From Thioclava marina (GTDB taxonomy: Bacteria > Pseudomonadota > Alphaproteobacteria > Rhodobacterales > Rhodobacteraceae), in the NCBI RefSeq assembly GCF_002020135.1, contig NZ_MPZS01000002.1, positions 620,001-684,000 on the forward strand: DNA of 64,000 nt, read 5' to 3'. This document shows positions 53,358 to 64,000 of the stretch, one piece after another; within the stretch, counting starts at the first letter, position 1; each line of letters begins with the position of its first letter. A program made the translations under genes and the position numbers. Under the pieces are notes generated by a model, which saw only the letters and a list, made by a program, of their open reading frames with translations, searched no databases and was not told the origin of the DNA.

Positions 53358-54220
53358 CACTTGTCTCCTTCGGGCGCGTCACCCGCGTCGTCAGCCTTGT
53401 CGGCCTCGATCGAGGCTTCGGCTTCCTTCAGCGCGGCGGCTTCCTGAGCAGCTTGCTCTTCGGCGAGACGCTTGGCTTCGGCCTCGGCCTCGGCAGCAGC
53501 GGCGGCGGCAGCTTCTTCAGCGGCTTTCGCGGCGGCTTCGGCAGCCGATTTCAGCGCGGCCGGGTAGATCACGTTCTCCGAGAGCGGCTTCTTCACGGCG
53601 TCTTTCACCGTGACCCAGCCACCCTTGGCGCCCGGGACCGAACCCTTGACCATGATCAGGCCACGATCGGCGTCGGTCTTGACCACTTGCAGGTTCTGGG
53701 TCGTGACGCGGACGGCACCGAGGTGACCGGCCATCTTCTTGCCCTTGAACACGCGGCCCGGATCCTGACACTGACCGGTCGAACCGTGCGAGCGGTGCGA
53801 GATCGACACGCCGTGCGAGGCGCGCAGACCACCGAAGTTGTGACGCTTCATCGCACCCGCGAAACCCTTACCGATCGAGGTGCCCGCGATATCCACGAAC
53901 TGACCTTCGAAGTAATGGTTGGCGGTGATCTCCTCGCCCACGTCGATGAGGTTTTCCTCGGCGACGCGGAATTCGGCGACCTTGCGCTTGGGCGCCACGT
54001 TCGCTTTCGCGAAGTGACCGCGCATCGCAGCCGTGGTGCGCTTGGCCTTGGCTTCGCCGGCGCCGAGCTGAACGGCCGTGTAGCCGTCCTTGTCGGCGGT
54101 GCGCTGAGCCACCACCTGAAGTTTGTCGAGTTGGAGAACGGTCACAGGAACCTGCTTGCCGTCCTCGAGGAAGAGCCGGGTCATGCCCAGCTTCTTGGCG
54201 ATAACACCAGTCCGCAGCAT
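53357..54220 (-). CDS. rplC: Ribosomal protein uL3 with long Ala/Glu-rich C-terminal tail
   Basis: 287 residues, longer than the usual 210 or so. Residues 1-220 are standard L3 ([20 protein letters not shown], the [20 protein letters not shown] loop, [20 protein letters not shown]). Residues about 221-287 are an Ala/Glu/Lys-rich tail that should form a long charged helix. It would project from the ribosome surface; its role is unknown. Start at 54220 has AAGGAG 6 bases upstream. Confidence 0.96.
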   Translation of the reverse strand: MLRTGVIAKKLGMTRLFLEDGKQVPVTVLQLDKLQVVAQRTADKDGYTAVQLGAGEAKAKRTTAAMRGHFAKANVAPKRKVAEFRVAEENLIDVGEEITANHYFEGQFVDIAGTSIGKGFAGAMKRHNFGGLRASHGVSISHRSHGSTGQCQDPGRVFKGKKMAGHLGAVRVTTQNLQVVKTDADRGLIMVKGSVPGAKGGWVTVKDAVKKPLSENVIYPAALKSAAEAAAKAAEEAAAAAAAEAEAEAKRLAEEQAAQEAAALKEAEASIEADKADDAGDAPEGDK

Positions 54221-54230
54221 GTTGCTCTCC

Positions 54231-54539
54231 TTAAACCTTGATCTCGACGTCAACGCCCGCAGCGAGGTCGAGCTTCATCAGCGCGTCCACGGTCTGGGGG
54301 GTCGGGTCGACGATGTCGAGAAGACGCTTGTGCGTACGGATTTCCCACTGGTCGCGCGACTTCTTGTCGATGTGCGGACCACGCAGAACCGTGAATTTCT
54401 CGATCTTGTTCGGAAGCGGGATGGGCCCGCGAACCTGGGCACCGGTGCGTTTCGCGGTGTTGACGATTTCCTGGGTGCTGGCGTCCAGCACGCGGTAATC
54501 GAACGCCTTGAGCCGGATGCGGATATTTTGGCCGGTCAT
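54231..54539 (-). CDS. rpsJ: Ribosomal protein uS10
   Basis: 102 residues: [40 protein letters not shown] and [21 protein letters not shown]10 is also NusE, part of transcription antitermination complexes. First gene of its segment, 96 bases downstream of a strong promoter. Confidence 0.97.
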   Translation of the reverse strand: MTGQNIRIRLKAFDYRVLDASTQEIVNTAKRTGAQVRGPIPLPNKIEKFTVLRGPHIDKKSRDQWEIRTHKRLLDIVDPTPQTVDALMKLDLAAGVDVEIKV

Positions 54540-54634
54540 ATGTCATGCCTCTCGCATGGCGTGAAGGTTGAGAGGCAGACGGCACCGAATGTGGCGCCTG
54601 CGTCGAACCTGTAATCTTGGCAGATCAGGCGCGT

Positions 54635-54663
54635 CCTCTATGGGGGTTCCCTGAGTCTGTCAA
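54635..54663 (-). promoter_or_regulatory. Promoter of the rpsJ (S10) segment
   Basis: On the minus strand a perfect -35 TTGACA (54663-54658), a 17-base spacer and TAGAGG (54640-54635). It resembles the str promoter in this window: same -35, same spacing and a CCCCC run next to the -10. Confidence 0.7.
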
Positions 54664-54670
54664 GAGCGAA

Positions 54671-54741
54671 TGGCGCGCCTTTCGGCGCACCATCCAAATT
54701 CTTGTCCATTGTCGTTTTTCGGGACCGGAAAACCGGCCCCG
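54671..54741 (-). other. Two hairpins between tuf and the rpsJ promoter
   Basis: Just after the tuf stop lies a 9-bp stem CGGGGCCGG/CCGGTCCCG with loop TTTT (54720-54741). Next is a 9-bp stem TGGTGCGCC/GGCGCGCCA capped by GAAA, a GNRA-type loop (54671-54692). Neither has a downstream T-run, so partial termination or 3'-end protection of the tuf message is more likely than efficient intrinsic termination. Confidence 0.5.
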
Positions 54742-54752
54742 AGAGCGTCAGG

Positions 54753-55928
<1,176 letters not shown>

Positions 55929-55961
55929 GATGGCCTCCTGTCATTTCGTGACGTTGGAGAG

Positions 55962-55981
55962 GCGCCGGGTCGCCCCGGCGC
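55962..55981 (-). other. Intercistronic hairpin between fusA and tuf
   Basis: A perfect 8-bp stem GCGCCGGG/CCCGGCGC with loop GCGA on the mRNA lies between the fusA stop and the tuf start, with no T-run. Likely an mRNA-stability or processing element that helps give the high relative level of EF-Tu. Confidence 0.5.
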
Positions 55982-55988
55982 GCATCCC

Positions 55989-58112
55989 TTACGCGTATTT
56001 CTTCTGGATCTCGTCCGAGATGTTCTGCGGCACGGCTTCGTAGTGATCGAAGATCATGGTGAAGACCGCACGGCCCGAGGACATCGAACGCAGGTTGTTG
56101 ATGTAGCCGAACATGTTCGCGAGCGGCACGAAGGCGTTCACGACCACCGCGTTGCCGCGGGTGTCCTGGCCCTGCACCTGGCCGCGACGCGAGGTCAGGT
56201 CGCCGATGATGCCGCCGGTATATTCTTCCGGCGTCACCACTTCGACCTTCATCATCGGCTCGAGCAGCTTCGCGCCGGCCTTGCGCAGACCTTCACGCAT
56301 CGCCGCACGGGTCGCGATTTCGAACGCCAGAACCGAGGAGTCGACGTCGTGGAACGCACCGTCAATCAGCGCGACCTTGAAGTCGATAACCGGGAAGCCG
56401 GCGAGCGGACCGGAGTCCATGACCGACTTGATGCCCTTTTCGACACCCGGGATGTATTCCTTCGGAACCGCACCACCGACGATGCGCGACTCGAAGGAGT
56501 AGCCTTCGCCCGGCTCGGTCGGGGTGATCTCGAGTTTCACGCGCGCGAATTGGCCGGTACCACCGGTCTGTTTCTTGTGCGTGTAGTCGATTTCGGCCGG
56601 CTGCGAGATGGTCTCGCGGTAGGCCACCTGCGGCGCACCGATGTTCGCCTCGACCTTGAACTCGCGCTTCATGCGGTCGACGAGGATGTCGAGGTGAAGT
56701 TCGCCCATGCCCTTCATGATGGTCTGGCCCGACTCGAGGTCGGTCTCGACGCGGAAGGACGGGTCTTCGGCAGCCAGGCGCTGAAGGGCGAGGCCCATCT
56801 TTTCCTGGTCGGCTTTCGACTTCGGCTCAACGGCGATCTCGATGACCGGATCGGGGAAGGTCATGGTTTCGAGCACGACCGGCGCGTTGACGGCGCAGAG
56901 CGTGTCGCCCGTGGTGGTTTCCTTCAGACCGGCCAGCGCGATGATGTCGCCGGCGTAAGCCGATTCGATCTCTTCGCGGTTGTTCGAGTGCATCATCATC
57001 ATACGGCCGAGGCGCTCTTTCTTGCCCTTGGTCGAGTTGAGGATCGAGTCACCCTTGTTGATCACGCCCGAGTAGATACGGGTGAAGGTCAGCGAGCCGA
57101 CGAAGGGGTCGTTCATGATCTTGAACGCGAGGCCCGAGAAGGGCTCTTCGTCCGAAGCATGACGCGCGATGTTGCGCTCTTCGCTCTCGTCGTCCGGCGA
57201 GAAGCCCATGTAGGGCGGCACGTCGAGCGGCGAGGGCAGGAAGTCGACCACGGCGTTGAGCAGCGGCTGGACGCCCTTGTTCTTGAAGGCCGAGCCGCCG
57301 AGAACCGGCACGAAGGACATCGACAGGCAGCCCTTGCGGATCAGCTTGCGCAGCGTCGGGACATCCGGCTCTTCCCCTTCGAGGTAGGCCATCATCGCGT
57401 CGTCGTCCATTTCGACGGCGTGCTCGATCATGTGCGCACGCCATTCGTCGGCGGTCGCCTTCAGATCGTCACGGATCGGCTGACGCACCCAGGCAGCGCC
57501 CAGGTCTTCGCCTTTCCAGACCCACTCTTCCATGGTGATCAGGTCGACGATCCCCTCGAGCTGGTCCTCGGCGCCGATCGGGAAGTTGACCGGAACCGGG
57601 ATCGCACCGGTGCGATCCTTGACCATCTTCACGCAGTTGAAGAAGTCAGCGCCGATCTTGTCCATCTTGTTGACGAAGACGAGACGCGGAACCTTGTAAC
57701 GGTCGGCCTGACGCCACACCGTTTCGGTCTGCGGCTCCACACCGGCGTTACCGTCGAGCAGCGCAACAGCACCGTCGAGAACCGCCAGCGAACGCTCGAC
57801 TTCGATGGTGAAGTCAACGTGGCCGGGGGTGTCGATGATGTTGTAGCGGAACTTGGTGTCGTCGGTGCCTTCAGCCGTCGGATCTTCCTGCCACTGCCAG
57901 AAGGTCGTGGTCGCAGCCGAGGTGATGGTGATCCCGCGTTCCTGCTCCTGCTCCATCCAGTCCATGGTCGCGGCGCCGTCGTGGACTTCGCCGATCTTGT
58001 GGGACTTGCCGGTGTAGTAGAGGATCCGCTCCGTCGTGGTGGTCTTGCCCGCATCGATGTGGGCCATGATCCCGAAGTTGCGGTAACGCTCGAGGGGATA
58101 ATCGCGTGCCAT
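55989..58112 (-). CDS. fusA: Elongation factor G
   Basis: 707 residues. GTPase motifs [46 protein letters not shown] and [10 protein letters not shown] are intact; later domains show [14 protein letters not shown] and [20 protein letters not shown]. Catalyses ribosomal translocation and recycling. Third gene of the str segment. Confidence 0.98.
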   Translation of the reverse strand: MARDYPLERYRNFGIMAHIDAGKTTTTERILYYTGKSHKIGEVHDGAATMDWMEQEQERGITITSAATTTFWQWQEDPTAEGTDDTKFRYNIIDTPGHVDFTIEVERSLAVLDGAVALLDGNAGVEPQTETVWRQADRYKVPRLVFVNKMDKIGADFFNCVKMVKDRTGAIPVPVNFPIGAEDQLEGIVDLITMEEWVWKGEDLGAAWVRQPIRDDLKATADEWRAHMIEHAVEMDDDAMMAYLEGEEPDVPTLRKLIRKGCLSMSFVPVLGGSAFKNKGVQPLLNAVVDFLPSPLDVPPYMGFSPDDESEERNIARHASDEEPFSGLAFKIMNDPFVGSLTFTRIYSGVINKGDSILNSTKGKKERLGRMMMMHSNNREEIESAYAGDIIALAGLKETTTGDTLCAVNAPVVLETMTFPDPVIEIAVEPKSKADQEKMGLALQRLAAEDPSFRVETDLESGQTIMKGMGELHLDILVDRMKREFKVEANIGAPQVAYRETISQPAEIDYTHKKQTGGTGQFARVKLEITPTEPGEGYSFESRIVGGAVPKEYIPGVEKGIKSVMDSGPLAGFPVIDFKVALIDGAFHDVDSSVLAFEIATRAAMREGLRKAGAKLLEPMMKVEVVTPEEYTGGIIGDLTSRRGQVQGQDTRGNAVVVNAFVPLANMFGYINNLRSMSSGRAVFTMIFDHYEAVPQNISDEIQKKYA

Positions 58113-58130
58113 AATGGCGTCCTTCCGTTA

Positions 58131-58613
<483 letters not shown>

Positions 58614-58985
58614 TTACTTCGGACGCTTCGCGCCGTATTTCGAACGGCGTTGACGACGGTCTTTGACACCTTGGGTATCCAGCACACCGCGCAGGATGTG
58701 GTAACGGACACCCGGAAGGTCTTTCACACGACCGCCGCGGATGAGAACAACCGAGTGCTCTTGCAGGTTGTGCTTCTCGCCCGGGATGTAGGAGATGACC
58801 TCGAAGCCATTCGTCAGGCGCACCTTGGCGACCTTACGCATAGCGGAGTTCGGTTTCTTCGGCGTCGTGGTGTAGACGCGCGTGCAAACGCCACGCTTCT
58901 GCGGGCATTCTTGGAGGTGCTGCGACTTAGAGCGCTTCACCTTGGGCTGCCGCGGTTTGCGGATCAGCTGTTGGATCGTCGGCAT
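58614..58985 (-). CDS. rpsL: Ribosomal protein uS12
   Basis: 123 residues: [40 protein letters not shown] and [20 protein letters not shown]. The two streptomycin-sensitivity lysines (KKPN and GVRYH region context) follow the sensitive consensus. Heads the str segment with a leader of about 210 bases (58986-59200), unusually long and without a reading frame I can support. Confidence 0.97.
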   Translation of the reverse strand: MPTIQQLIRKPRQPKVKRSKSQHLQECPQKRGVCTRVYTTTPKKPNSAMRKVAKVRLTNGFEVISYIPGEKHNLQEHSVVLIRGGRVKDLPGVRYHILRGVLDTQGVKDRRQRRSKYGAKRPK

Positions 58986-59204
58986 TCGGTTCCCCGTTCT
59001 GCTGTCAATACTCGCCCCGTTTCCGGAGGCGCCACTTCTCGACACGTTCCCGCGCGGATTCGCGAAAACGCCAAATCGCATTCCTCCCCGGCCCGAGGAC
59101 CGCGGTGAATGCGTTGAATTCCAGAGGATCGGGGCGAAAACCCGGATCTTGACCACTAGAAATCGGCTACCCTCAGGACATACTGCGCCCGTCAGGTAGC
59201 GCGG

Positions 59205-59233
59205 CGTATAGGGGGAGTCGGTTAGGTTGTCAA
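59205..59233 (-). promoter_or_regulatory. Promoter of the str segment (rpsL-rpsG-fusA-tuf)
   Basis: On the minus strand a perfect -35 TTGACA (59233-59228), 17 bases and TATACG (59210-59205). The -35 hexamer overlaps the stop codon of the PAP2 gene, so the promoter starts inside the preceding cassette. Confidence 0.75.
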
Positions 59234-59967
59234 CTCTTGCGCCGGAGCCCTGCGCGGATCGCGGGCACCCAGCCCGCAAAGAGCAACCCCCAGAGAAGCC
59301 ACGCCACCGAAAGCGACACGAGCCCCGCGAAATAGGTGTCCGACAGGAAGTGCCGGCCCGTCCCGATCCGCTGAAGCACGATGAAGAGCGCCACGAAAAC
59401 CCCGATGGCGCGGAGGTAGACCACCCCCCAGTGCGGCAAGGACTTGCGCCACAACTCCGCGCCAAGCCAGATCAGGATCGCCAGCGCCACCGCCGCCGAG
59501 ACCTCGCCTGACACGAAAGAGCAGTTTTTCGCGCATTGATCGGTGAAGGTGCCCGCGAGGGTAAAATGATGCTCGCCGCCGAAGAGGTCGACATTGGCAG
59601 GCCGTGCCCGTCCCGAATTGGCCTTGAGGATGCCGTTCACGATCAGGATCGGCCCGAGGAAATACAGGAGCCCCACAAAGCCCCAGATCCGAGCGGGGAT
59701 TGCGAACACCTTGCGATGACGCAGCCCTGCGAGCGGCCAGGCAATGAGCGAGATCAGGAAAAGGACGATCGAGACATCCCAGATTCGCTGGCGGAACCAT
59801 TCCCAGAGCGGGTTGGTGATGACCGTGAAGCCCTCACCCGCGCGGTAGAACAGGCCTGCGACTCCGGTGTCGAGCCCCGGGATCGCGCGAAACAGCACGA
59901 ACCCCAGAACCCAGGCCGCGAGCAATGCCCAGCCGGTAAGGATCATGTCAATCTTCGGCTCGGACAC
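59230..59967 (-). CDS. PAP2-family membrane phosphatase
   Basis: A 245-residue membrane protein with about six hydrophobic segments and the three PAP2 motifs. Motif 1 is Lys115-x6-Arg122-Pro123 (KANSGRARP). Motif 2 is [10 protein letters not shown], with Glu155 where 'PSGH' members have His. Motif 3 is Arg200-x5-His206-x3-Asp210. PAP2 enzymes dephosphorylate lipid phosphates such as undecaprenyl pyrophosphate or lipid A (LpxE/LpxF types). With the upstream GT39, LAB_N and GT2 genes, a lipid-A or carrier-lipid substrate is likely. GTG at 59967 has GGAGG six bases upstream; ATG at 59946 is an alternative. Confidence 0.85.
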   Translation of the reverse strand: MSEPKIDMILTGWALLAAWVLGFVLFRAIPGLDTGVAGLFYRAGEGFTVITNPLWEWFRQRIWDVSIVLFLISLIAWPLAGLRHRKVFAIPARIWGFVGLLYFLGPILIVNGILKANSGRARPANVDLFGGEHHFTLAGTFTDQCAKNCSFVSGEVSAAVALAILIWLGAELWRKSLPHWGVVYLRAIGVFVALFIVLQRIGTGRHFLSDTYFAGLVSLSVAWLLWGLLFAGWVPAIRAGLRRKS

Positions 59968-61396
59968 AGCGCGCCTCCACTCGATAGGCTTGATAGCCTT
60001 TGCCAGCCCAGGTGCCGCTTGCATCCAGGACCCCGACAGGCGCGACCGGACCCGCACCGCAATCGGGCGCATGGTCGGAAACCACCAGAAGCTCGCCCGT
60101 GTAATGCTCCGGCAGCGGCCACATCTGTTCGTAATAGCTCTCGGCACGTCCGCGCGGCGCGGGGGCGTAGACCACAATTCCGGCATCGCGACCGGTATAG
60201 TAGAGGTCAGCGAGGATTGCCCGGTTGTCCGCGTAGACCGGCACGCCCGTCTGCTTGGCCAACGCGAGGATCGAGCGGCTCAAATCTCCCTGCCCCAGCC
60301 AGCGCTTGAGAAGCGGCGCGCCATCGCGCTCGGGCCATGGCGCCAGCACCGTCAGAACCGGGATCGCCAGCGCGATCACGACATTCACCGCCAGCGCGAT
60401 CCAGCGCCACGCGCCGCGCAGCACCATCGCCGCCAGAACCGTCCCTGCGAAATAGGCCGCCACGGCCCAGTTCGCATAGGCCCGATCCAAGAGCGCCTCG
60501 AGCGTCACGGCGACCAGCGGTGGCAGCGAAAGCATCGCGAGCCCACGCTTGGCCGGGTCGCGCCAGCTGGCATAACCGATCAGCAGCGCCGCCATCGTCA
60601 CCGGACCGAAGACCGCGAACTGGCTGCCGAAGAACTCCGCCATCGAGCCGAAATTCAGCGCCGCTCCGGTGCGTACCCAGCCCACATTGTCCATCGTATG
60701 CGAGACCGTAGTGAGCCCGTTGTTGAGGTTCCAGATCACGTTCGGCGCGATCACCGCCCCGAAAACCAGGGCCGCGATCACCACATTTCGCCAGCCGACC
60801 CGCCATGCGGGAGAAACCAGCGCGGCGAGGGCGAGGCCCGGGATCAGGTAGATCGCGGCATATTTGGCCATGAAGGCCAGGCCGGCGCAGATCCCCGCCG
60901 CCAGAGCATCGACAGCACCCCGCCCCTGCCCCGCGCGATGGAAAAACAACAGCGCCAGCGCGTAAAAGGGCGCCATCACCGTATCGGTCGAGATCAGCAC
61001 CGAGCCGAGCGCGACGAAAGGCAGCGTCACATAGAGCGCCGCCGTCCAGACCGCCACGGACCGACCCGCGATCCGTGCCGCGAGCGCACCGAGCGCCAGC
61101 GCCGTGACCCCGTGCAGCACCGCGCCGGGCATACGCACCCAGAACGGTGCATCCGACCCTGCAAGATCGGTGACCGCGCGGATCAACCAACCGATCAGAG
61201 GCGGCTTGGAGTAATAGCCGAAATCGAGATGCTGGCCCCAAAGCCAGTATTGCGCCTCGTCGACGAAAAGATCGGTGCGGTTGAACGCCAACAGCCCCAG
61301 CCGCAAGACCGTGACGGCCGCGACGACGATCAGGGCCGGGCCGAACCAGCCGCCCCGATCCGCGCCGAGATCAGGCTTCGCGGCGACGCTTGGCAT
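59948..61396 (-). CDS. GT39/ArnT-like membrane glycosyltransferase
   Basis: A 482-residue polytopic membrane protein of the dolichyl-phosphate-mannose-protein mannosyltransferase / ArnT class (GT-C fold). The first periplasmic loop holds the acidic motif RTDLFVDEAQYWLWGQHLDF then GYYSKPPLIGWLI, as in ArnT and RgtA-type enzymes that move a sugar from polyprenyl-phosphate onto lipid A or LPS core. About ten to twelve hydrophobic segments precede a soluble C-terminal periplasmic domain (about residues 370-482). It begins inside the LAB_N gene (26-base overlap). Sugar and acceptor unknown; aminoarabinose or galacturonic acid are family precedents. Confidence 0.88.
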   Translation of the reverse strand: MPSVAAKPDLGADRGGWFGPALIVVAAVTVLRLGLLAFNRTDLFVDEAQYWLWGQHLDFGYYSKPPLIGWLIRAVTDLAGSDAPFWVRMPGAVLHGVTALALGALAARIAGRSVAVWTAALYVTLPFVALGSVLISTDTVMAPFYALALLFFHRAGQGRGAVDALAAGICAGLAFMAKYAAIYLIPGLALAALVSPAWRVGWRNVVIAALVFGAVIAPNVIWNLNNGLTTVSHTMDNVGWVRTGAALNFGSMAEFFGSQFAVFGPVTMAALLIGYASWRDPAKRGLAMLSLPPLVAVTLEALLDRAYANWAVAAYFAGTVLAAMVLRGAWRWIALAVNVVIALAIPVLTVLAPWPERDGAPLLKRWLGQGDLSRSILALAKQTGVPVYADNRAILADLYYTGRDAGIVVYAPAPRGRAESYYEQMWPLPEHYTGELLVVSDHAPDCGAGPVAPVGVLDASGTWAGKGYQAYRVEARCVRAED

Positions 61397-61676
61397 AGAT
61401 CAGCCAGAGATTGCGCGAATAGATGAACACGCCCAGCGACTGGCCGAGAATGAAGACCGGGTCCTTGCGATAGACCGCGTAGCTGAACAGCATCAGCCCG
61501 CCCGCGAGCGAGAAATACCAAAACGCCAGCGGCACGACGGAATCGCGCTGCCGCTCGGAGGCGATCCATTGAACGATGAAGCGCCCGGTGAACATCAGCT
61601 GCGCGAGCAGACCGAAGATGACCCACCAAAGCTCGGTGATGCTGTCCACATGCAGCATGTTCATCAGCCATTGCAT
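61371..61676 (-). CDS. Lipid-A-disaccharide-synthase N-terminal-domain (LAB_N) membrane protein
   Basis: A 101-residue protein with about three transmembrane segments: LWWVIFGLLAQLMFTGRFIV, QWIASERQRDSVVPLAFWYF and GQSLGVFIYSRNLWLIYAKR. The 'QWIASERxxxSVVPxxFWYFSxxGG' pattern is the LAB_N family, often found free-standing beside lipid-modifying glycosyltransferases. Probably a small flippase- or partner-like component; exact role unknown. Four bases after the GT2 stop. Confidence 0.88.
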   Translation of the reverse strand: MQWLMNMLHVDSITELWWVIFGLLAQLMFTGRFIVQWIASERQRDSVVPLAFWYFSLAGGLMLFSYAVYRKDPVFILGQSLGVFIYSRNLWLIYAKRRREA

Positions 61677-61680
61677 CGGC

Positions 61681-62412
61681 TCACTCCTCGCGTGCGATCT
61701 CGCTGGCGCGCGCCTTCTTGCGCCGCTTCAGGAGCCAGGCGACGCCCATCAGGTCGACGATGCCGACCAGACCGCGTTGCAGGTTGTTGTAATTCGACCG
61801 TCCGCCCCCGCGCGAGCGGTGCGTCACGTCGACATGCGCAACCTGCCAGCCATCGCGCGAAAACAGCGCGGGCAGGTAGCGGTGCATGTGATCGAAATAG
61901 GGAAGCGCGAGGAAAGCCTCGCGCCGGAAAGCCTTGAGCCCGCACCCTGTGTCGCGCGTGCCGTCCTTCAGGATCGCGGAGCGGATCTTGTTGGCGAATT
62001 TCGAGGCGAGTTTCTTCGAAAGCGTATCCTGCCGCCCGACCCGCTGTCCGGCGACAAGCCCCACCGCGTCGGACCCCGCCGCGCGCAGCGGCGCCATCAG
62101 CGCAGGCAGTTCCGAGGGCGGGTTCTGCCCGTCACCATCGAGCGTGCAGATGATCTGCCCTTTTGCCGCCAATACGCCCGAATGCACGCCCGCACTCTGG
62201 CCCGCGGAGTTCGGGTGATGCAGCAGACGCAGGTTGGGATGGCTCTTCATCCGCTCGCGCACGATTGCCCCCATCCCGTCATCCGAGCCGTCATCGACCA
62301 CGATCACCTCGTAGTCGCAGACCGGCGCGCAAGCGGCGTCGATCTCGTCGAGCAGCGACGCGATATTGGGCGCCTCGTTCTTGGCGGGGATGACGATGGA
62401 AATTTCAGGCAT
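61681..62412 (-). CDS. Family 2 glycosyltransferase (DPM1/ArnC-like)
   Basis: A 243-residue cytoplasmic GT-A enzyme: SIVIPAKNEAPNIASLLDEI, VIVVDDGSDDGM, the donor/metal motif ICTLDGDGQNPP (D-x-D-type) and TRDTGCGLKAFRREAFLALP. The pattern matches polyprenyl-phosphate glycosyltransferases such as dolichol-phosphate-mannose synthase and ArnC. It probably makes the polyprenyl-phosphate sugar used by the GT39 enzyme encoded two genes downstream. First gene of the cassette. Confidence 0.92.
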   Translation of the reverse strand: MPEISIVIPAKNEAPNIASLLDEIDAACAPVCDYEVIVVDDGSDDGMGAIVRERMKSHPNLRLLHHPNSAGQSAGVHSGVLAAKGQIICTLDGDGQNPPSELPALMAPLRAAGSDAVGLVAGQRVGRQDTLSKKLASKFANKIRSAILKDGTRDTGCGLKAFRREAFLALPYFDHMHRYLPALFSRDGWQVAHVDVTHRSRGGGRSNYNNLQRGLVGIVDLMGVAWLLKRRKKARASEIAREE

Positions 62413-62517
62413 GAAAGGCCGAACTCTTGGCTGGGCGCGAAGGCGGGTTCCTCTTAGCCGCGCCGCCCCGGCTTGTAAACGAGTCTTGCGGCACGGACCG
62501 ATCCGCGCCGCAGGCGA

Positions 62518-63231
62518 TCAGCCGAATTTCGCGAAGAGCATCGCGTAGCTCGGCTTGAGTTTCGTACGTGCGACCATCGCGCGGGCGACATCTCCCGAAA
62601 TCGCGGCGTCGTAGAAAAACGCGACCGAAACCGCGAATCCATCGACGAGCTTCTGATACCCTTCGGCAGTTTCGGCCTCCGGGGCAGGATGTTTCACGAT
62701 CTGAGCGGCGAGATAGCTCAGAAGAGAGGCATCGGCGATCAACTCGCGCCCGCCTTCCTCGCCCAGATTGACGTAATCCGTGGTCAGCACTCGCTCCATC
62801 TGGGCGTGATAGGCGTTCATCCGGTCTGAAAAGCCGACGATACCGTTGCGCACATGCAGGTCGCCGATTGCCTCACGTACGCCTTCGAGCGTCTCATGCG
62901 CTTCGGGAAGCTGGTTCGCCTCGACCTCTTCACTGGCCTTCGCCGCAAGCTCGGTCACCGTCTCGAACGTCGCACCAAGCACCGGATCGTCGGCATATTG
63001 CGGCGGCGGGTCGGCCGACCAATTTTGCGTGATCTTCGCCCATTCCGTGGAGAAACGCTCCAGCGCGGCCGCGGTCTCGGGGCCCTTACCCTGGTTCGAC
63101 AGGAACAAGGCCGAACGATAGGTGCCGTAGGCTGCCCGCAACTGCGCCTCGCTGTCCTGAAACGGACCGGCCCAGAGCGTTCCCGCACCGAGCGCCGTCA
63201 TACCGAGTGCCAGAATCGTCGCCTTCAACAT
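62518..63231 (-). CDS. Exported helical protein of unknown function
   Basis: A 237-residue protein I do not recognise. Signal peptide LKATILALGMTALGAGTLWA, then a mature protein beginning GPFQDSEAQLRAAYGTYRSA, all predicted helical with a 'four-helix' look. Notable segments are SALFLSNQGKGPETAAALERFS, EAHETLEGVREAIGDLHVRN and YHAQMERVLTTDYVNL. No CxxCH haem motif and no Cys. The ATG at 63231 has GAGGGA 9 bases upstream; the frame is open to 63366. A periplasmic binding or scaffold role is possible. Lies between rpoC and the glycosyltransferase cassette on the same strand. Confidence 0.7.
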   Translation of the reverse strand: MLKATILALGMTALGAGTLWAGPFQDSEAQLRAAYGTYRSALFLSNQGKGPETAAALERFSTEWAKITQNWSADPPPQYADDPVLGATFETVTELAAKASEEVEANQLPEAHETLEGVREAIGDLHVRNGIVGFSDRMNAYHAQMERVLTTDYVNLGEEGGRELIADASLLSYLAAQIVKHPAPEAETAEGYQKLVDGFAVSVAFFYDAAISGDVARAMVARTKLKPSYAMLFAKFG

Positions 63232-63301
63232 CGCAATCGTCCCTCTTGCCGTCATCGCGTCGCGGGCAAGGTGCGCGGCTTTGCCCGCCAAGACAAGCAA
63301 A

Positions 63302-63330
63302 ACCCCCGCGCGGACGGACCGCGCGGGGGT
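63302..63330 (-). terminator. Rho-independent terminator after rpoC
   Basis: A perfect 12-bp GC-rich stem (ACCCCCGCGCGG and its complement) with a 5-base loop is followed on the minus strand by TTTGC. It lies 32 bases after the rpoC stop, ending the rpo transcript before the exported-protein gene. Confidence 0.85.
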
Positions 63331-63362
63331 GATTTTCACTCGATCAAACCTCGGTTTGAGGA

Positions 63363-64000
<638 letters not shown>

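Overview
The window is high-GC DNA from an alphaproteobacterium, most likely a Rhodobacteraceae (Rhodobacterales) member. Evidence for this is the run hisD / UPF0262 / low-molecular-weight phosphatase, DUF2948 next to murA, the bioMNY biotin transporter, IalB-family proteins, and an intergenic element of a type I recall from Rhodobacterales. Genus-level placement cannot be made from sequence reading alone. Almost all genes lie on the minus strand.

Layout. 1-237 is the 5' part of an IS605/IS607-type tnpB running off the window, followed by a roughly 240-base AT-rich island. 646-4752 is a tightly overlapping minus-strand operon starting with hisD and ending with a nitrilase-superfamily hydrolase and a terminator. 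4891-6862 holds DUF2948, murA and a 56-residue basic protein; tRNA-Thr follows on the plus strand. 7225-27898 is a complete two-partner secretion (TPS) operon: IalB-like protein, TpsB outer-membrane transporter, second IalB-like protein, and a giant TpsA filamentous adhesin of about 5,960 residues that takes up 28% of the window. It has its own promoter, a hairpin over the first ribosome-binding site, and a terminator. 28400-31316 carries a GAPDH, an exported transglutaminase-like protein, an acetyltransferase and tRNA-Arg.

31366-38124 is a self-contained catabolic and uptake unit. Its operon encodes an SsuABC/TauABC-like ABC transporter, a creatininase-family amidohydrolase, two short-chain dehydrogenases and an agmatinase-family ureohydrolase. 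A divergent TetR regulator faces it across an AT-only 31-base palindrome. I infer import and breakdown of a cyclic guanidino or amide compound, substrate unknown. The creatininase has Asn where a metal-ligand His is expected. 38158-40992 is bioMNY plus an asparaginase, and 41131-43230 is a BCCT transporter with a universal stress protein.

43489-64000 is the S10-spc and str ribosomal region, in unusual arrangement. The order is rpoC (partial), a lipid-A-modification-like cassette (GT2, LAB_N, GT39, PAP2), rpsL-rpsG-fusA-tuf, rpsJ-rplC-rplD-rplW, rplB-rpsS-rplV-rpsC-rplP, and rpmC-rpsQ-rplN-rplX-rplE-rpsN-rpsH-rplF-rplR-rpsE-rpmD. The S10/spc run is interrupted twice by plus-strand genes (an SH3-domain secreted protein; a 2OG-Fe oxygenase-like gene plus a VOC protein). 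It stops after rpmD, without rplO or secY. Each downstream ribosomal segment appears to have its own promoter, and three ribosomal leaders share a GGGGCC...ATTC...GGGGCCCT element.

Most promising for novelty are the IalB-flanked TPS operon with its 5'-UTR structure, and the creatininase/ureohydrolase/SDR/ABC operon with its operator. All functional statements are from reading motifs by eye; no database search was run.
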